DNA of 12,253 bases from ZLKRG08 sp051006515 (GCA_051006515.1 JBPCTD010000047.1:1-12253); one strand, 5' to 3'; shown: positions 1 to 8,041, numbered from the stretch's first letter. Numbers and translations are program-made. Notes: generated by a model not told the origin, from the sequence alone.

Positions 1-1313
1 ATCAAACAGCAGGCTCACGTCAATTAATTCAAGAACTCTCTGATTGGTTGGTGGCAATCACTGGTTACGATGCTGTTTCGTTGCAACCAAACGCAGGATC
101 TCAAGGGGAATTTGCTGGCTTATTAGCAATCAGAAAATATCTTGATGCAAATGGCGGCAGCCATCGGGATATCTGCTTAATTCCATCATCTGCGCACGGT
201 ACTAATGCAGCCTCTGCAGTTATGGCTGGCATGAAAGTAGTAGTTGTGGCTTGCGATGATCACGGTAACGTTTCAATAGAAGATATCAAAGCGAAAATTG
301 CAGAACACGGCGCCAATTTGGCGGCGTTAATGGTTACTTACCCATCAACGCACGGCGTATTTGAAGCGGCAATTTCAGAGATCTGCGAACTTGTACATAA
401 TGCAGGGGGACAAGTTTATGTAGATGGCGCTAATTTAAATGCGCTAGTTGGTACTGCGCAGCCAGGAAAATTTGGCGGCGATGTATCGCATTTGAATCTT
501 CATAAAACTTTCTCAATTCCACATGGCGGTGGCGGTCCAGGGGTTGGCCCCGTAATTGCAAGATCGCATTTAGCGCCATACTTACCAAATCATCCTTTGG
601 ATCCAAGTTGCGGTCCATCAACTGGCCCTGGACCAATCTCTGCAGCGCCGTTTGGTTCAGCCAGCATTTTGCCGATCTCGTGGTCCTATATTGCAATGAT
701 GGGTGGCGATGGATTAACTCGCGCAACCCAAGTAGCGATTTTGTCTGCAAATTACATCGCAAAGATGTTAAAAGATGATTTCCCAGTTCTATATACCGGA
801 AATCAAAATTTAGTGGCACATGAATGCATCCTTGATCTACGTGAAATCACTAAAGAAACCGGCGTGAGCGTTGATGATGTTGCAAAACGTTTAATGGATT
901 TTGGATTCCATGCGCCAACAATGTCTTTCCCAGTGGCCGGAACTTTGATGGTGGAACCAACAGAATCTGAAGATTTAACTGAAATTAATCGTTTTGTGAA
1001 AGCGATGAAATCTATTGCGGCAGAAATCAATCAGGTGAGAGATAAAGAGATTTCAGTAGAGGAGAGCGCGTTACGCCATGCCCCGCATACTGTGGCCTCT
1101 TTGATGATTACCGCTTGGGATCGCCCTTACAGCCGTGAATTTGCGGCATTTCCTGCTGGTTCTGCCTATGAAGAATCAGCGCAGAGCTCTGGCCCTGCCG
1201 CCTTTGCTATGGGTCGAAAGGGCAAGTATTGGCCGACAGTGGGGCGTATCGATGGAGCCTTCGGAGATCGCAATCTGGTCTGCGCCTGCCCGCCAATAAG
1301 CGAGTTTGCTTAA
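1..1313 (+). CDS. gcvP: Glycine dehydrogenase (decarboxylating), P protein, C-terminal part (5' truncated by window edge)
   Basis: P protein of the glycine cleavage system: a PLP enzyme that decarboxylates glycine and passes the aminomethyl group to lipoyl-GcvH in the cytoplasm. The reading frame is open from base 3 (Q-T-A-G-S-R...) straight into the family segment LTGYDAVSLQPNAGSQGE-like, so the first visible TTG/GTG codons near 48 are internal and the true start lies before the window. About 437 C-terminal residues are present, roughly the last 45% of a normal ~950-residue GcvP. The PLP-lysine motif HLNLHKTFSIPHGGGGPG is visible, with the Schiff-base lysine codon at 504-506. The glycine-rich loop and the ending GRIDGAFGDRNLVCACPP are also typical. 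It stops with TAA at 1311-1313, 12 bp from the convergent mannosyltransferase gene. gcvT and gcvH are not in the window. Identification is firm. Confidence 0.97.
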   Translation, partial: QTAGSRQLIQELSDWLVAITGYDAVSLQPNAGSQGEFAGLLAIRKYLDANGGSHRDICLIPSSAHGTNAASAVMAGMKVVVVACDDHGNVSIEDIKAKIAEHGANLAALMVTYPSTHGVFEAAISEICELVHNAGGQVYVDGANLNALVGTAQPGKFGGDVSHLNLHKTFSIPHGGGGPGVGPVIARSHLAPYLPNHPLDPSCGPSTGPGPISAAPFGSASILPISWSYIAMMGGDGLTRATQVAILSANYIAKMLKDDFPVLYTGNQNLVAHECILDLREITKETGVSVDDVAKRLMDFGFHAPTMSFPVAGTLMVEPTESEDLTEINRFVKAMKSIAAEINQVRDKEISVEESALRHAPHTVASLMITAWDRPYSREFAAFPAGSAYEESAQSSGPAAFAMGRKGKYWPTVGRIDGAFGDRNLVCACPPISEFA

Positions 1314-1325
1314 AGCGCCTTTACT

Positions 1326-2099
1326 TTACTTAACATAATGTAACTTATCGGCGTTAGGTCTAAGGCGTAAACCCAAACCTAGCTTGGTAACCTTCCAGAT
1401 CGCTTCCAGTACCACTTTTGAGCTCATTTTTGAGACTCCGCTTTCGCGTTCTATGAAAGTTATTGGAACTTCTAGAACTTCACCAAGATTAAATTGCTTT
1501 AAATGATTAACTGCAAAGGCCATCTCAATTTGATAGCTATAGCCATTAGATTCAATTTGATCTAGATCAATGCGTTGTAGCGTTTTCTTAGAATAGATTC
1601 GGAAACCACCCGTTAAGTCATTAATCGGTAATTTTAAAGCCCATCTGGCATACCTTGTACCTGCTTTAGAGAGCCAAATTCGAAAACTATTCCAATTGCG
1701 AATACCGCCTCCTGGTATCCATCTAGAACCTAAAACCAAGTTTGCGTTTGGTGCTTTTTCTAGCGCTCTAACCATGTTGATCAAATCCGTTACCTGATGA
1801 GAACCATCGCCGTCCATGGATATCAGATAATCAAATCTCCAATCTAACGAATCGTTTAATGCGAACTTGATTCCAGCCTTGTAAGCATTGCCAAGTCCAT
1901 CTTTCTTTTTGCGTTCAAGAATTTCAACTTCAACAAAATTCAGCGACTTAACATAATCTGAAGTGCCATCTGGTGAATTATCATCTATCAATAGAACTTT
2001 AAATTGACTTTCGGTTAATTGTTTCAATAATGCGCCTATAGATTCCCGCTCATTGTATGTAGGTATCAGGACTAAGAAATTGCTGTGGTCTAAATTCAT
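1326..2099 (-). CDS. ppm1: Polyprenol-phosphate mannose synthase (GT2 family, dolichol-P-mannose synthase-like)
   Basis: Transfers mannose from GDP-mannose to polyprenyl phosphate, giving the lipid-linked donor used for lipoglycans and protein O-mannosylation at the membrane. The 257-residue protein is a single GT-A domain. It shows the N-terminal LIPTYNERESI (11-21), the nucleotide-binding DDNSPDGT (39-46), the metal-binding region MDGDGSH (95-101), GSRWIPGGG (124-132) and the acceptor-loop signature DLTGGFRIYS (161-170). There are no C-terminal membrane helices. The N-terminal apolipoprotein acyltransferase domain fused to Ppm1 in M. tuberculosis is absent; many other Actinobacteria also encode the two parts separately. 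The ATG at 2099 is preceded by AGGTAA with 5-6 nt spacing, a plausible ribosome-binding site. It is the last gene of the minus-strand chain, 15 nt after the exonuclease stop. The family is secure. The exact acceptor is inferred. Confidence 0.9.
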   Translation of the reverse strand: MNLDHSNFLVLIPTYNERESIGALLKQLTESQFKVLLIDDNSPDGTSDYVKSLNFVEVEILERKKKDGLGNAYKAGIKFALNDSLDWRFDYLISMDGDGSHQVTDLINMVRALEKAPNANLVLGSRWIPGGGIRNWNSFRIWLSKAGTRYARWALKLPINDLTGGFRIYSKKTLQRIDLDQIESNGYSYQIEMAFAVNHLKQFNLGEVLEVPITFIERESGVSKMSSKVVLEAIWKVTKLGLGLRLRPNADKLHYVK

Positions 2100-2114
2100 T
2101 TCGTTACCTGTTGC

Positions 2115-3017
2115 CTACCAATTAAGAGCTGATATGAGTCGATCAATACTTGCACCTAAGTTATATCGATCTTTGAAGTCATATATTTGATCCAGGCTGG
2201 TAGGCTTTTTTGGCAAATCTAATTTGATTTTAGGAAGCGGTACATCTGTTGCGCAAGCAACCAGTTTTGGTGCAAAAGATAAATATTCTTTCCCTTCAAT
2301 TATCTTCTTTCTTAAAGCTGGCGATAAATGATCGTGACCTTCGTGTGCACCTTTAATAGCTGCTTCAGCACTTTCGTAATGTCTTGCAATTAGCGCCGCT
2401 CCCTTCTCGCCTATTCCCTTCACTCCAGGAAGTCCGTCACTTGGATCGCCTCTAAAAGTGGCAAAAAGACCATATCGGTCGCCTGGTATGTCATAGCGTT
2501 TAGCAACCCAATCGCGATTAACTAAATCGTGTTGAGATATACCTTTAGCTAAATAAATTACCTGTACATCTGGTTCATCACTTACCAATTGAAATAGATC
2601 TCTATCGCCAGTAACTATTCGTATAGGTCCAGGTTCTGTTACGGCATATGTAGCCATTACATCATCAGCTTCATAGTCATCAGCACCTACTAATGGAATT
2701 CCAAATGCATCTAATACATCCATCAATATCGGAATTTGTGGTGTTAGCAGATCAGGTTCTTCTTCACCGTCTCCATCTTCTTCCAACCTATTTGCCTTGT
2801 AATCGGGAAAAAGATCTACACGCCATGATGGGCGCCAATCACCATCGATGCAAGCAACTAATCTTTTAGGTCGGTACATAGAAATTAATCTGGCACTCAT
2901 ATCAAGATAGCCGCGAATGGCATTAACTGGAGTGCCATCTGGAGCTGCAAGAGTATCCGGCATTCCGTAATAGGCGCGATACCAGAGAGAACCGCTATCT
3001 AAAAGCATCAAACTCAT
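2115..3017 (-). CDS. 5'-3' exonuclease (PolA 5'-nuclease/FEN-like family, Rv2090-type)
   Basis: Stand-alone 300-residue 5' nuclease related to the N-terminal domain of DNA polymerase I. It probably removes RNA primers or 5' flaps, or acts in repair. Acidic metal-binding positions are visible in family order: D7 (MLLDSGSLWYR), D58/D60 (CIDGD), the GADDYEADD cluster (111-119), TGDRD (136-140) and DPSDGLPG (191-198). The DNA-binding helix-hairpin-helix GLPGVKGIGEKGA lies at 195-207. No polymerase or 3' exonuclease domain follows. The start codon overlaps the helY stop by 4 bp (ATGA, 3014-3017), indicating translational coupling. Residues 79-89 form an acidic stretch (EEDGDGEEEPD) in the arch region. 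helY-exonuclease adjacency is conserved in Actinobacteria (Rv2092c/Rv2090). The biochemical class is secure; the physiological role is inferred. Confidence 0.9.
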   Translation of the reverse strand: MSLMLLDSGSLWYRAYYGMPDTLAAPDGTPVNAIRGYLDMSARLISMYRPKRLVACIDGDWRPSWRVDLFPDYKANRLEEDGDGEEEPDLLTPQIPILMDVLDAFGIPLVGADDYEADDVMATYAVTEPGPIRIVTGDRDLFQLVSDEPDVQVIYLAKGISQHDLVNRDWVAKRYDIPGDRYGLFATFRGDPSDGLPGVKGIGEKGAALIARHYESAEAAIKGAHEGHDHLSPALRKKIIEGKEYLSFAPKLVACATDVPLPKIKLDLPKKPTSLDQIYDFKDRYNLGASIDRLISALNW

Positions 3018-5368
3018 GCGATACCTCCCATGTAAACCACCACTCCCCGATCAAGTTTCTTAATTGCAGTATGACATTTCTCGCGTAAAGCTGGATGAGC
3101 AATTCCAACTTGGTTCAACAAATCAATCAATTGCTTAACTGCTCTTACGAAATCACCTACAGATAAATCGCTATTTCTCAATATTGAGTTTAGCCCATGA
3201 CCGCCGCCCCATCGAAATATGATCCAGCAGAGCCCGAAATCAGGTTCGCGTTGAGTTTTTAGTTGATATTCGCTCTCTAGATTATGAAGTTTGGACCAGA
3301 TAGCAACGATTTCAGATAGCGCCTCTTGCACATTTGAATTGGGGATCTTCGGGGGCTCTGGTTTTCGCGATTCATAGATAAAAATTGATAGAACGCTTGC
3401 AATTTCAATGTCGGTTAATTTATTTAAAATACCCGATTTAATAGATTCCGCAATCGAGAGATCTGACTCCGCATAAATTTTTGAAAGCATTTTTCCGCTT
3501 TCGGTGACTTGATCACCTGATAGATATTCCAATTGATTTAGAACCTCTGTAATGCGATCGAAAGTTTTGGCAATCACATTAGTTCGGCTATCGACGCGCG
3601 CTAACAAACCGTCATTTTCGCGAATCAGACGATCTGCTCGTTCGGCGATTCTGGCATGTGATTCCCGATCATTACAAGAATGGCAAGGATGCTGACGCAT
3701 AGATTTTCGATATTGAGCTAGCTCTGATTCCAAATGAGCACGTTGTCGGTTATCGATGCGACTGCGCTTTGAGAGCAATGTTTCAGCTTGCTTTATTTCT
3801 CTACGTAATTTTGCATATTCCGCAAAATTTCCCAAGTGACATAAGCTCTCTGTTTTATAGGAATCAATCGCTTCTTGGTTTCTTCTAATTTGTTTATCCA
3901 AACCCACCACTGCGCGATCGGCCTGAAACTGTGCAAAAGATGATTTCAATGAATTTCGCGCTCTTTCACGACCATATCTTTCAAGCAAATTAATAGACAT
4001 GTTGTATGTTGGTGAAAAAGAACTGCGCAGCGGATATGTGCGAGTTGCGGCAAGGCCTGCTGCTGCTGCTGAATCGACAGTCGGTGACCAAAGAATTACA
4101 GCGTTGCCTTCGATATCAATGCCTCTTCTACCTGCTCGACCGGTTAACTGGGTATATTCCCCTGGCGTGATTGGAACATGGTTTTCTCCATTCCATTTAC
4201 TTAACTTCTCTAGGAAAACAGTACGCGCCGGCATATTAATCCCTAGCGCCAGAGTTTCTGTTGCAAAAATTGCCTTCAGTAAACCTCGTTGGAAAAGTTC
4301 TTCAATACATCCTTTAAAAATTGGCAGCAAACCCGCATGGTGAGCTGCGATGCCTCGCTCGAGAGCGCTTAACCATTCGCGGTAGCCAAGAATCTCTAAA
4401 TCGTCGGGGTTTAAATTCTCTAAGTATCTAGCGGCAGTACGACGGATCTCCTCTTTTTCGTCTGCGTTAGTCAATTTAAGATTTGCCGCTAAACATTGTT
4501 TAACTGCGGAATCACAACCTTGACGAGAAAATATAAATGTAATTGCGGGCAACATTTGATGACTATTTAACTTTTCAATTACTTCTGCCCGATTTAGTCG
4601 ACTTTCGTGATCATTTCGATTTCTTGGGGTACGAATACGACGAAGCGCTTCACGTTCACTTCGAAATAGCGCTTGATTTATCGTTCCATCGTCATTGAAT
4701 AGGTCCAGAAGTCGATTACCTATTAATACATGCTGGTAAAGCGGTACTGGTCGGTTTTCCGAAACTATAACTTCAGTCTTCCCCCGTACTTCCTGGAGCC
4801 ATTCGCCAAATTCTTCAGCATTGGAAACCGTTGCTGATAATGAAACAACTTGGGCACTTTCCATCAAGTGGATTAGAACTTCTTCCCAAACTGCACCTCG
4901 AAATTTATCGGCTAGGTAATGAACTTCGTCCATCACAACGAACCCTAAATTGCTTAATGAGTTTGAACCGGTATACAACATATTTCGAAGCACTTCGGTA
5001 GTCATAACCAAAATATCGGCTTCAGAATTGATATTGCTATCACCAGTAAGCAAGCCAACGCTTGACTCACCATATCTCTCCACAAATTCTTGGTATTTTT
5101 GATTGGATAGAGCTTTTATTGGTGTGGTGTAGAAACATTTTCGATTATTCGCTAAAGCGAGATAGGCGGCAAATTCTCCAACTATTGTTTTTCCTGCACC
5201 AGTCGGCGCTGCCACTAGAACGCCATTTCCATCTTCTATGGCGTAACAAGCTTTAACTTGAAAATCGTCTAATTCAAATTCGAAACTTTCAAAAAAGGAA
5301 GTTGATTTAGGGTGTTTATTTTTAGATTTACTGGCGGCATAACGCTCGGCCGGAGTTAAGGCCTCCAT
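3014..5368 (-). CDS. helY: Ski2/Mtr4-like DEVH-box helicase HelY, apparently lacking the arch insert
   Basis: ATP-dependent superfamily 2 helicase, probably acting on RNA. From the ATG at 5368 it has 784 residues. Visible motifs: Walker A APTGAGKT (54-61), TTPIKALSNQK (81-91), Walker B DEVH (147-150), motif III SAT (178-180), AHHAGLLP (342-349), ATETLALGINMP (369-380) and motif VI QLTGRAGRRG (407-416). The winged-helix/coiled-coil part carries C510 and the cluster HPCHSC (560-565). Residues ~612-784 fit the C-terminal DSHCT helical domain. M. tuberculosis HelY is about 906 residues. The shortfall maps around residues 525-555, where family members carry a beta-rich arch/KOW-like segment and this protein has only charged helix. 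I chose ATG 5368 because it overlaps the lipid-kinase stop by 13 bp, has GGGAG about 10 nt upstream, and MEALTPAERYA resembles family N-termini. The open frame continues 72 nt further upstream. A GCT repeat encodes the alanine run at 434-437. Confidence 0.92.
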   Translation of the reverse strand: MEALTPAERYAASKSKNKHPKSTSFFESFEFELDDFQVKACYAIEDGNGVLVAAPTGAGKTIVGEFAAYLALANNRKCFYTTPIKALSNQKYQEFVERYGESSVGLLTGDSNINSEADILVMTTEVLRNMLYTGSNSLSNLGFVVMDEVHYLADKFRGAVWEEVLIHLMESAQVVSLSATVSNAEEFGEWLQEVRGKTEVIVSENRPVPLYQHVLIGNRLLDLFNDDGTINQALFRSEREALRRIRTPRNRNDHESRLNRAEVIEKLNSHQMLPAITFIFSRQGCDSAVKQCLAANLKLTNADEKEEIRRTAARYLENLNPDDLEILGYREWLSALERGIAAHHAGLLPIFKGCIEELFQRGLLKAIFATETLALGINMPARTVFLEKLSKWNGENHVPITPGEYTQLTGRAGRRGIDIEGNAVILWSPTVDSAAAAGLAATRTYPLRSSFSPTYNMSINLLERYGRERARNSLKSSFAQFQADRAVVGLDKQIRRNQEAIDSYKTESLCHLGNFAEYAKLRREIKQAETLLSKRSRIDNRQRAHLESELAQYRKSMRQHPCHSCNDRESHARIAERADRLIRENDGLLARVDSRTNVIAKTFDRITEVLNQLEYLSGDQVTESGKMLSKIYAESDLSIAESIKSGILNKLTDIEIASVLSIFIYESRKPEPPKIPNSNVQEALSEIVAIWSKLHNLESEYQLKTQREPDFGLCWIIFRWGGGHGLNSILRNSDLSVGDFVRAVKQLIDLLNQVGIAHPALREKCHTAIKKLDRGVVVYMGGIA

Positions 5369-6228
5369 GTACTTAGCGCTCCCTTTGCCACTGAAATTTT
5401 CGCTGGCATGGGACCAATTCGTTCTCCGTCTGCATAACAAACTGCAGCTGCTTCAATGTCTACTGCCTTTACTTTGTGAATCTCTACTTGAGGATGCTTA
5501 ATATGTAGACCTTCGTAAACCGACGGAAATATCCGAATAAATTCTCTCTTAGAAACCGGATTCAAAATCATTACATCTAGTAGACCATCACTTAAATCGG
5601 CATCGGGACAGACGAGCATTCCTCCACCGTACGACTTACCGTTTCCCACTGCTATTAACATCGCTTCACGTTCTAAAGTTCGTCCATCCATACGAAATCT
5701 ATATTTAATTGGTTTAAATTTAGGTAGTTCTAAAGCCATGGCTACGTTGTACTTTGCTGGCCCTTTTGGCCATACCATCGCATTTGCTCTCTCATTGACT
5801 AATGAATCAAAACCAGTAGATGCAATCGCACCAAAATATTCTCCATCGATTTCGCCTAAATCAACTGCGCAGATACTTTCCGTAAGCGCTGCCCATAGCG
5901 GTGCCAAAGGACGTTCCAAATCCCAACCTAAAGCTCGAACGAAATCATTGCCAGTACCAGCAGGAATTGTCACAACAGGTTTATCAAAATGAACTGCAAC
6001 TTGAATAACCATATGTATCAATCCGTCGCCACCTACTGCAATGATGCCATTTAAACTTTCGTTTAATTCTGAAGTGTTAGCGCGTAATTTCTCTTGAAAT
6101 ACTTGTGAATTTGCGCCAGTTATGATGCGATATTCAATTTTTCTTTCATTAAGGTAGTTTGAAACTTGCTGGCCGAGTAGCGCACCCTTTCCCCTACCGG
6201 AGGTGGGATTAATCGCTATTAGCCACAT
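5356..6228 (-). CDS. Diacylglycerol kinase / lipid kinase (DAGK catalytic family)
   Basis: Probably phosphorylates diacylglycerol or a related lipid with ATP, recycling lipid headgroup-turnover products to phosphatidate at the inner membrane face. From the ATG at 6228 it has 290 residues, normal for DgkB/YegS-type soluble lipid kinases. Signatures: INPTSGRGKG (6-15), the nucleotide loop AVGGDG (64-69), PAGTGNDF (89-96), ASTGFDS (136-142), CPDADLSDGLLDV (207-219, with the acidic metal site of the family) and YADGERIG (265-272). No membrane helix is visible. The frame is open upstream to 6270, but MWLIAINPTSG is the usual N-terminus and leaves a modest 20-bp overlap with tatC. An ATG at 6243 is an alternative. 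The stop overlaps helY. Family assignment is secure. Substrate choice between diacylglycerol and other lipids cannot be read from sequence. Confidence 0.88.
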   Translation of the reverse strand: MWLIAINPTSGRGKGALLGQQVSNYLNERKIEYRIITGANSQVFQEKLRANTSELNESLNGIIAVGGDGLIHMVIQVAVHFDKPVVTIPAGTGNDFVRALGWDLERPLAPLWAALTESICAVDLGEIDGEYFGAIASTGFDSLVNERANAMVWPKGPAKYNVAMALELPKFKPIKYRFRMDGRTLEREAMLIAVGNGKSYGGGMLVCPDADLSDGLLDVMILNPVSKREFIRIFPSVYEGLHIKHPQVEIHKVKAVDIEAAAVCYADGERIGPMPAKISVAKGALSTWRP

Positions 6229-6976
6229 TGCGCCGACGATCATTAAGCAGTGCGATACCGCCTGCAGCAAAATAAAATCCGATAAGTGGTAACGCCAGAA
6301 GTAGCATTGTTAATGGGTCGGCAGAAGGTGTGAATGCAGCAACAAAGAAAGTTATGCCAAAGATCCACATTCTCCATGGCCTAAGTATGGTCTTTCCTGA
6401 TACGGCTCCAAGTAAATTCAACGTAACCAGAAATACGGGTAATTCAAAAGCCAGGCCAAAAAGAAGAATGACTCTCAAGACGAAATCTAAATAGTCAGCA
6501 AAATTAATCAGGTTCTGCAATTGCGCTGGGGTGAAACCAAAAAGGACTCGGATTGCAATTGGCAATATTGTGTAACCTAAATAGACACCACCGGAAAAGA
6601 AAGGTGTAGCGGCAATTAAGAAATAGAAAGCTCTCAATTTTTCGTGTTTATGAAGACCAGGAGCGATAAAAGCCCAGAGCTGATATAGCCAGAGCGGTGC
6701 TGTGATAATAAGACCTACAATTAATGAAACTTTGATTTGCAGATTGATGGGTCCAAGAACGCCATTTACGAATAGCGCTCCACATTGATCTCCACCGGAT
6801 GATTGATCTAGTTTAAGATCACAAACAGGTTTAGCAAGGTGGGCAACGATGTCGTTATAGAAAAACCAACTGGCTACGAAACCAATTGAGACGATTATTG
6901 AGGCGCGAAAGACTCGGTTGCGAAATTCGGCTAGATGTTGAAGTAACGGCATCGTGCCGCTGTTGATACTAGCCAC
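6209..6976 (-). CDS. tatC: Sec-independent protein translocase subunit TatC
   Basis: Polytopic receptor of the twin-arginine translocation system, which exports folded proteins carrying an RR signal. The protein has 255 residues with about six predicted membrane segments (roughly 22-40, 75-98, 113-138, 161-187, 200-214, 218-237). Conserved parts: cytoplasmic HLAEFRNR (14-21; family HLxELRxR), PLWLYQLWAFIAPGL (94-108), LAFELPV (175-181, with the conserved glutamate at 178) and FTPSADPLTM (215-224). Two cysteines, C52 and C65, bracket a short stretch of the first external loop and could form a disulfide. The GTG start at 6976 follows the tatA stop by 3 nt with no clear Shine-Dalgarno, so translation is probably coupled to tatA. 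An ATG eight codons downstream (6952) is the alternative, since residues 10-21 begin the conserved part. Very secure. Confidence 0.96.
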   Translation of the reverse strand: MASINSGTMPLLQHLAEFRNRVFRASIIVSIGFVASWFFYNDIVAHLAKPVCDLKLDQSSGGDQCGALFVNGVLGPINLQIKVSLIVGLIITAPLWLYQLWAFIAPGLHKHEKLRAFYFLIAATPFFSGGVYLGYTILPIAIRVLFGFTPAQLQNLINFADYLDFVLRVILLFGLAFELPVFLVTLNLLGAVSGKTILRPWRMWIFGITFFVAAFTPSADPLTMLLLALPLIGFYFAAGGIALLNDRRRNVANSD

Positions 6977-6979
6977 GAT

Positions 6980-7189
6980 TTACTTGTCGGAATCGTCCTT
7001 AGTATCGGAGTCCTTCTCAATCGCCTTGTTCTCTCCTTTACTGTCTTCCTTATCTGATTTCATCTCAGTTTTGAAAATACGAAGAGATTTAGCAACAGAC
7101 TTTGCTGAATCAGGTAGACGCTTAGCGCCGAAAAGGATTACTAGAACTAGGACCAATAAGAGGATGTGAGAAGGTTCGCGTAAAAACAT
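6980..7189 (-). CDS. tatA: Sec-independent translocase protein TatA
   Basis: Pore-forming subunit of the Tat pathway. The 69-residue protein has the classic layout: short external N-terminus, one membrane helix (about 8-20, ILLLVLVLVILF), the hinge FGAKRLPD (20-27), an amphipathic helix (about 28-46), and a charged tail rich in K, E, D and S. A proline two residues after the hinge arginine fits TatA/TatE better than TatB. It lies 9 nt after pafC and 3 nt before tatC, the standard actinobacterial pafBC-tatAC order. No Shine-Dalgarno precedes the ATG at 7189. Instead TAATCT lies exactly 6 nt upstream, so it may be transcribed as a leaderless mRNA from its own promoter as well as by read-through. 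No tatB is in the window. Confidence 0.95.
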   Translation of the reverse strand: MFLREPSHILLLVLVLVILFGAKRLPDSAKSVAKSLRIFKTEMKSDKEDSKGENKAIEKDSDTKDDSDK

Positions 7190-7195
7190 GGGTAC

Positions 7196-7201
7196 AGATT
7201 A
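7196..7201 (-). promoter_or_regulatory. Candidate -10 element for leaderless tatA(C) transcript
   Basis: On the minus strand TAATCT (7201-7196) matches the actinobacterial TAnnnT -10 pattern. It is followed by six bases (GTACCC) and then the tatA ATG, so transcription would begin at or next to the start codon. Its first three bases are the pafC stop codon TAA. No good -35 is visible 17-18 bp upstream (CTGGTA or GCTGGT), so the call rests on the hexamer and its spacing, which recur at other genes here. Confidence 0.4.
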
Positions 7202-8041
7202 CCCGAGATAGAGATTTTTACCAGCCTGGGCTCTAGTAGCTATCTCACTTCGTAACTCTGCCGTTATAACTTCCACAGCGCCACCAAATGCCATTACCTC
7301 ACGGAGCGCCCATTCCTTGGAAAAGTAGGTTATTTCCTCTGTGCTGCCAAAGACCTCTCTGACAGAACGGCTATTTGAATGTGTTTCTATCAGCGCCTTC
7401 TCTTTTACATCTGCGCTCACAACATCATTTGGAGCTAATTCCTTTGCTTCTAATAACTCCAATGAAGTGATGCGATTTACTTTGAATGTGCGTCGTGCGT
7501 TTGCTAGTTTGCAATGAGATTTCAGATAAAACGAGCCGTTCTCCATATAGGTTTCAAATGGAATGATTTCTCGAACTTTACCTTGGTATTCAATTCGTAA
7601 AAGTTGATTTCGTTGAATGGCCTGCAGAATCTCGGGCATATAGATTTGTGAATGATCTGGTTCGATAGAAATTTCACCGCGTATCATTTCTCGTAATCGA
7701 TCAGCCAAGTTGGCGGCAATAGGATTTTGAATCTCACCTTGCTTGGCAATAATTTCAAGACCCATAATCAAAGTGGCAATTTCAACTTGAGTAAGTGACC
7801 GTGGGTGTTTTAGCTCATCGGCATTACGCACCGTTACGAATCCATCTTCAAAAGTAAACTCCATTAACTCTAAAGGAGTTTGTCCTGGAAGGCCGCAGCA
7901 ATACAAGAGCCAGAGATCTTTCTCTAACTCTCTGACACTAATCTGGAATTTACCGGCTAAATCTTCGATTGCGATCCCTTGATGCTTTGAAATATATGGC
8001 ACAAGATCAATGAGTCGGCTCAGACGTTGGTTAATGCTCAT
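7199..8041 (-). CDS. pafC: WYL-domain transcriptional regulator PafC
   Basis: Second subunit or half of the PafBC regulator, which in mycobacteria activates the LexA-independent DNA-damage response with RNA polymerase. From the ATG at 8041 it has 280 residues. The N-terminal winged-helix region (about 1-75) includes IAIEDLAGKFQISVRELEKDL (split here as 23-32 and 33-42). A central helical linker follows (about 83-121). The WYL domain (about 135-200) has its signature degenerated to FYL (171-173), followed by RRTFKVNRI (183-191), and then a C-terminal WCX-like region. The frame is open to a TTG at 8050, but ATG 8041 (MSINQRLSRL) is preferred; it overlaps the pafB stop by 11 bp, implying coupled translation. 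Despite the name (proteasome accessory factor), no proteasome genes lie here. Identity is based on domain type plus the trmI-pafB-pafC-tatA order. Confidence 0.87.
   Translation of the reverse strand: MSINQRLSRLIDLVPYISKHQGIAIEDLAGKFQISVRELEKDLWLLYCCGLPGQTPLELMEFTFEDGFVTVRNADELKHPRSLTQVEIATLIMGLEIIAKQGEIQNPIAANLADRLREMIRGEISIEPDHSQIYMPEILQAIQRNQLLRIEYQGKVREIIPFETYMENGSFYLKSHCKLANARRTFKVNRITSLELLEAKELAPNDVVSADVKEKALIETHSNSRSVREVFGSTEEITYFSKEWALREVMAFGGAVEVITAELRSEIATRAQAGKNLYLG

Noticed and set aside
48..53. Apparent TTG/GTG start of the GcvP frame near 48
   Set aside because: The frame is open and family-like from base 3, so these codons are internal to a gene that begins before the window.
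430..819. Minus-strand open frame within gcvP
   Set aside because: It lies wholly antisense to a secure GcvP coding region, has no recognisable motifs, and its composition mirrors gcvP codons.
1291..1353. Inverted repeat CGCCAATAAG / CTTATCGGCG plus a small TAAAG-CGC-CTTTA hairpin at 1311-1323, between gcvP and ppm1
   Set aside because: The outer arms have one mismatch, are 43 nt apart and lie in coding sequence. The inner stem is five AT-rich pairs with no clear U-tract. A terminator is expected here but neither structure is convincing.
4058..4070. Short TGC trinucleotide repeat
   Set aside because: It encodes the alanine run in HelY on the minus strand and is too short to be a notable repeat element.
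3999..4343. Plus-strand open frame antisense to helY
   Set aside because: It covers the conserved helicase motif VI region in reverse, has no family motif, and is a shadow of the strong helY frame.
5369..5440. Upstream extension of helY to an earlier start at 5440
   Set aside because: The extra 24 residues overlap the lipid-kinase frame, look unlike family N-termini, and a better ATG with a purine-rich site lies at 5368.
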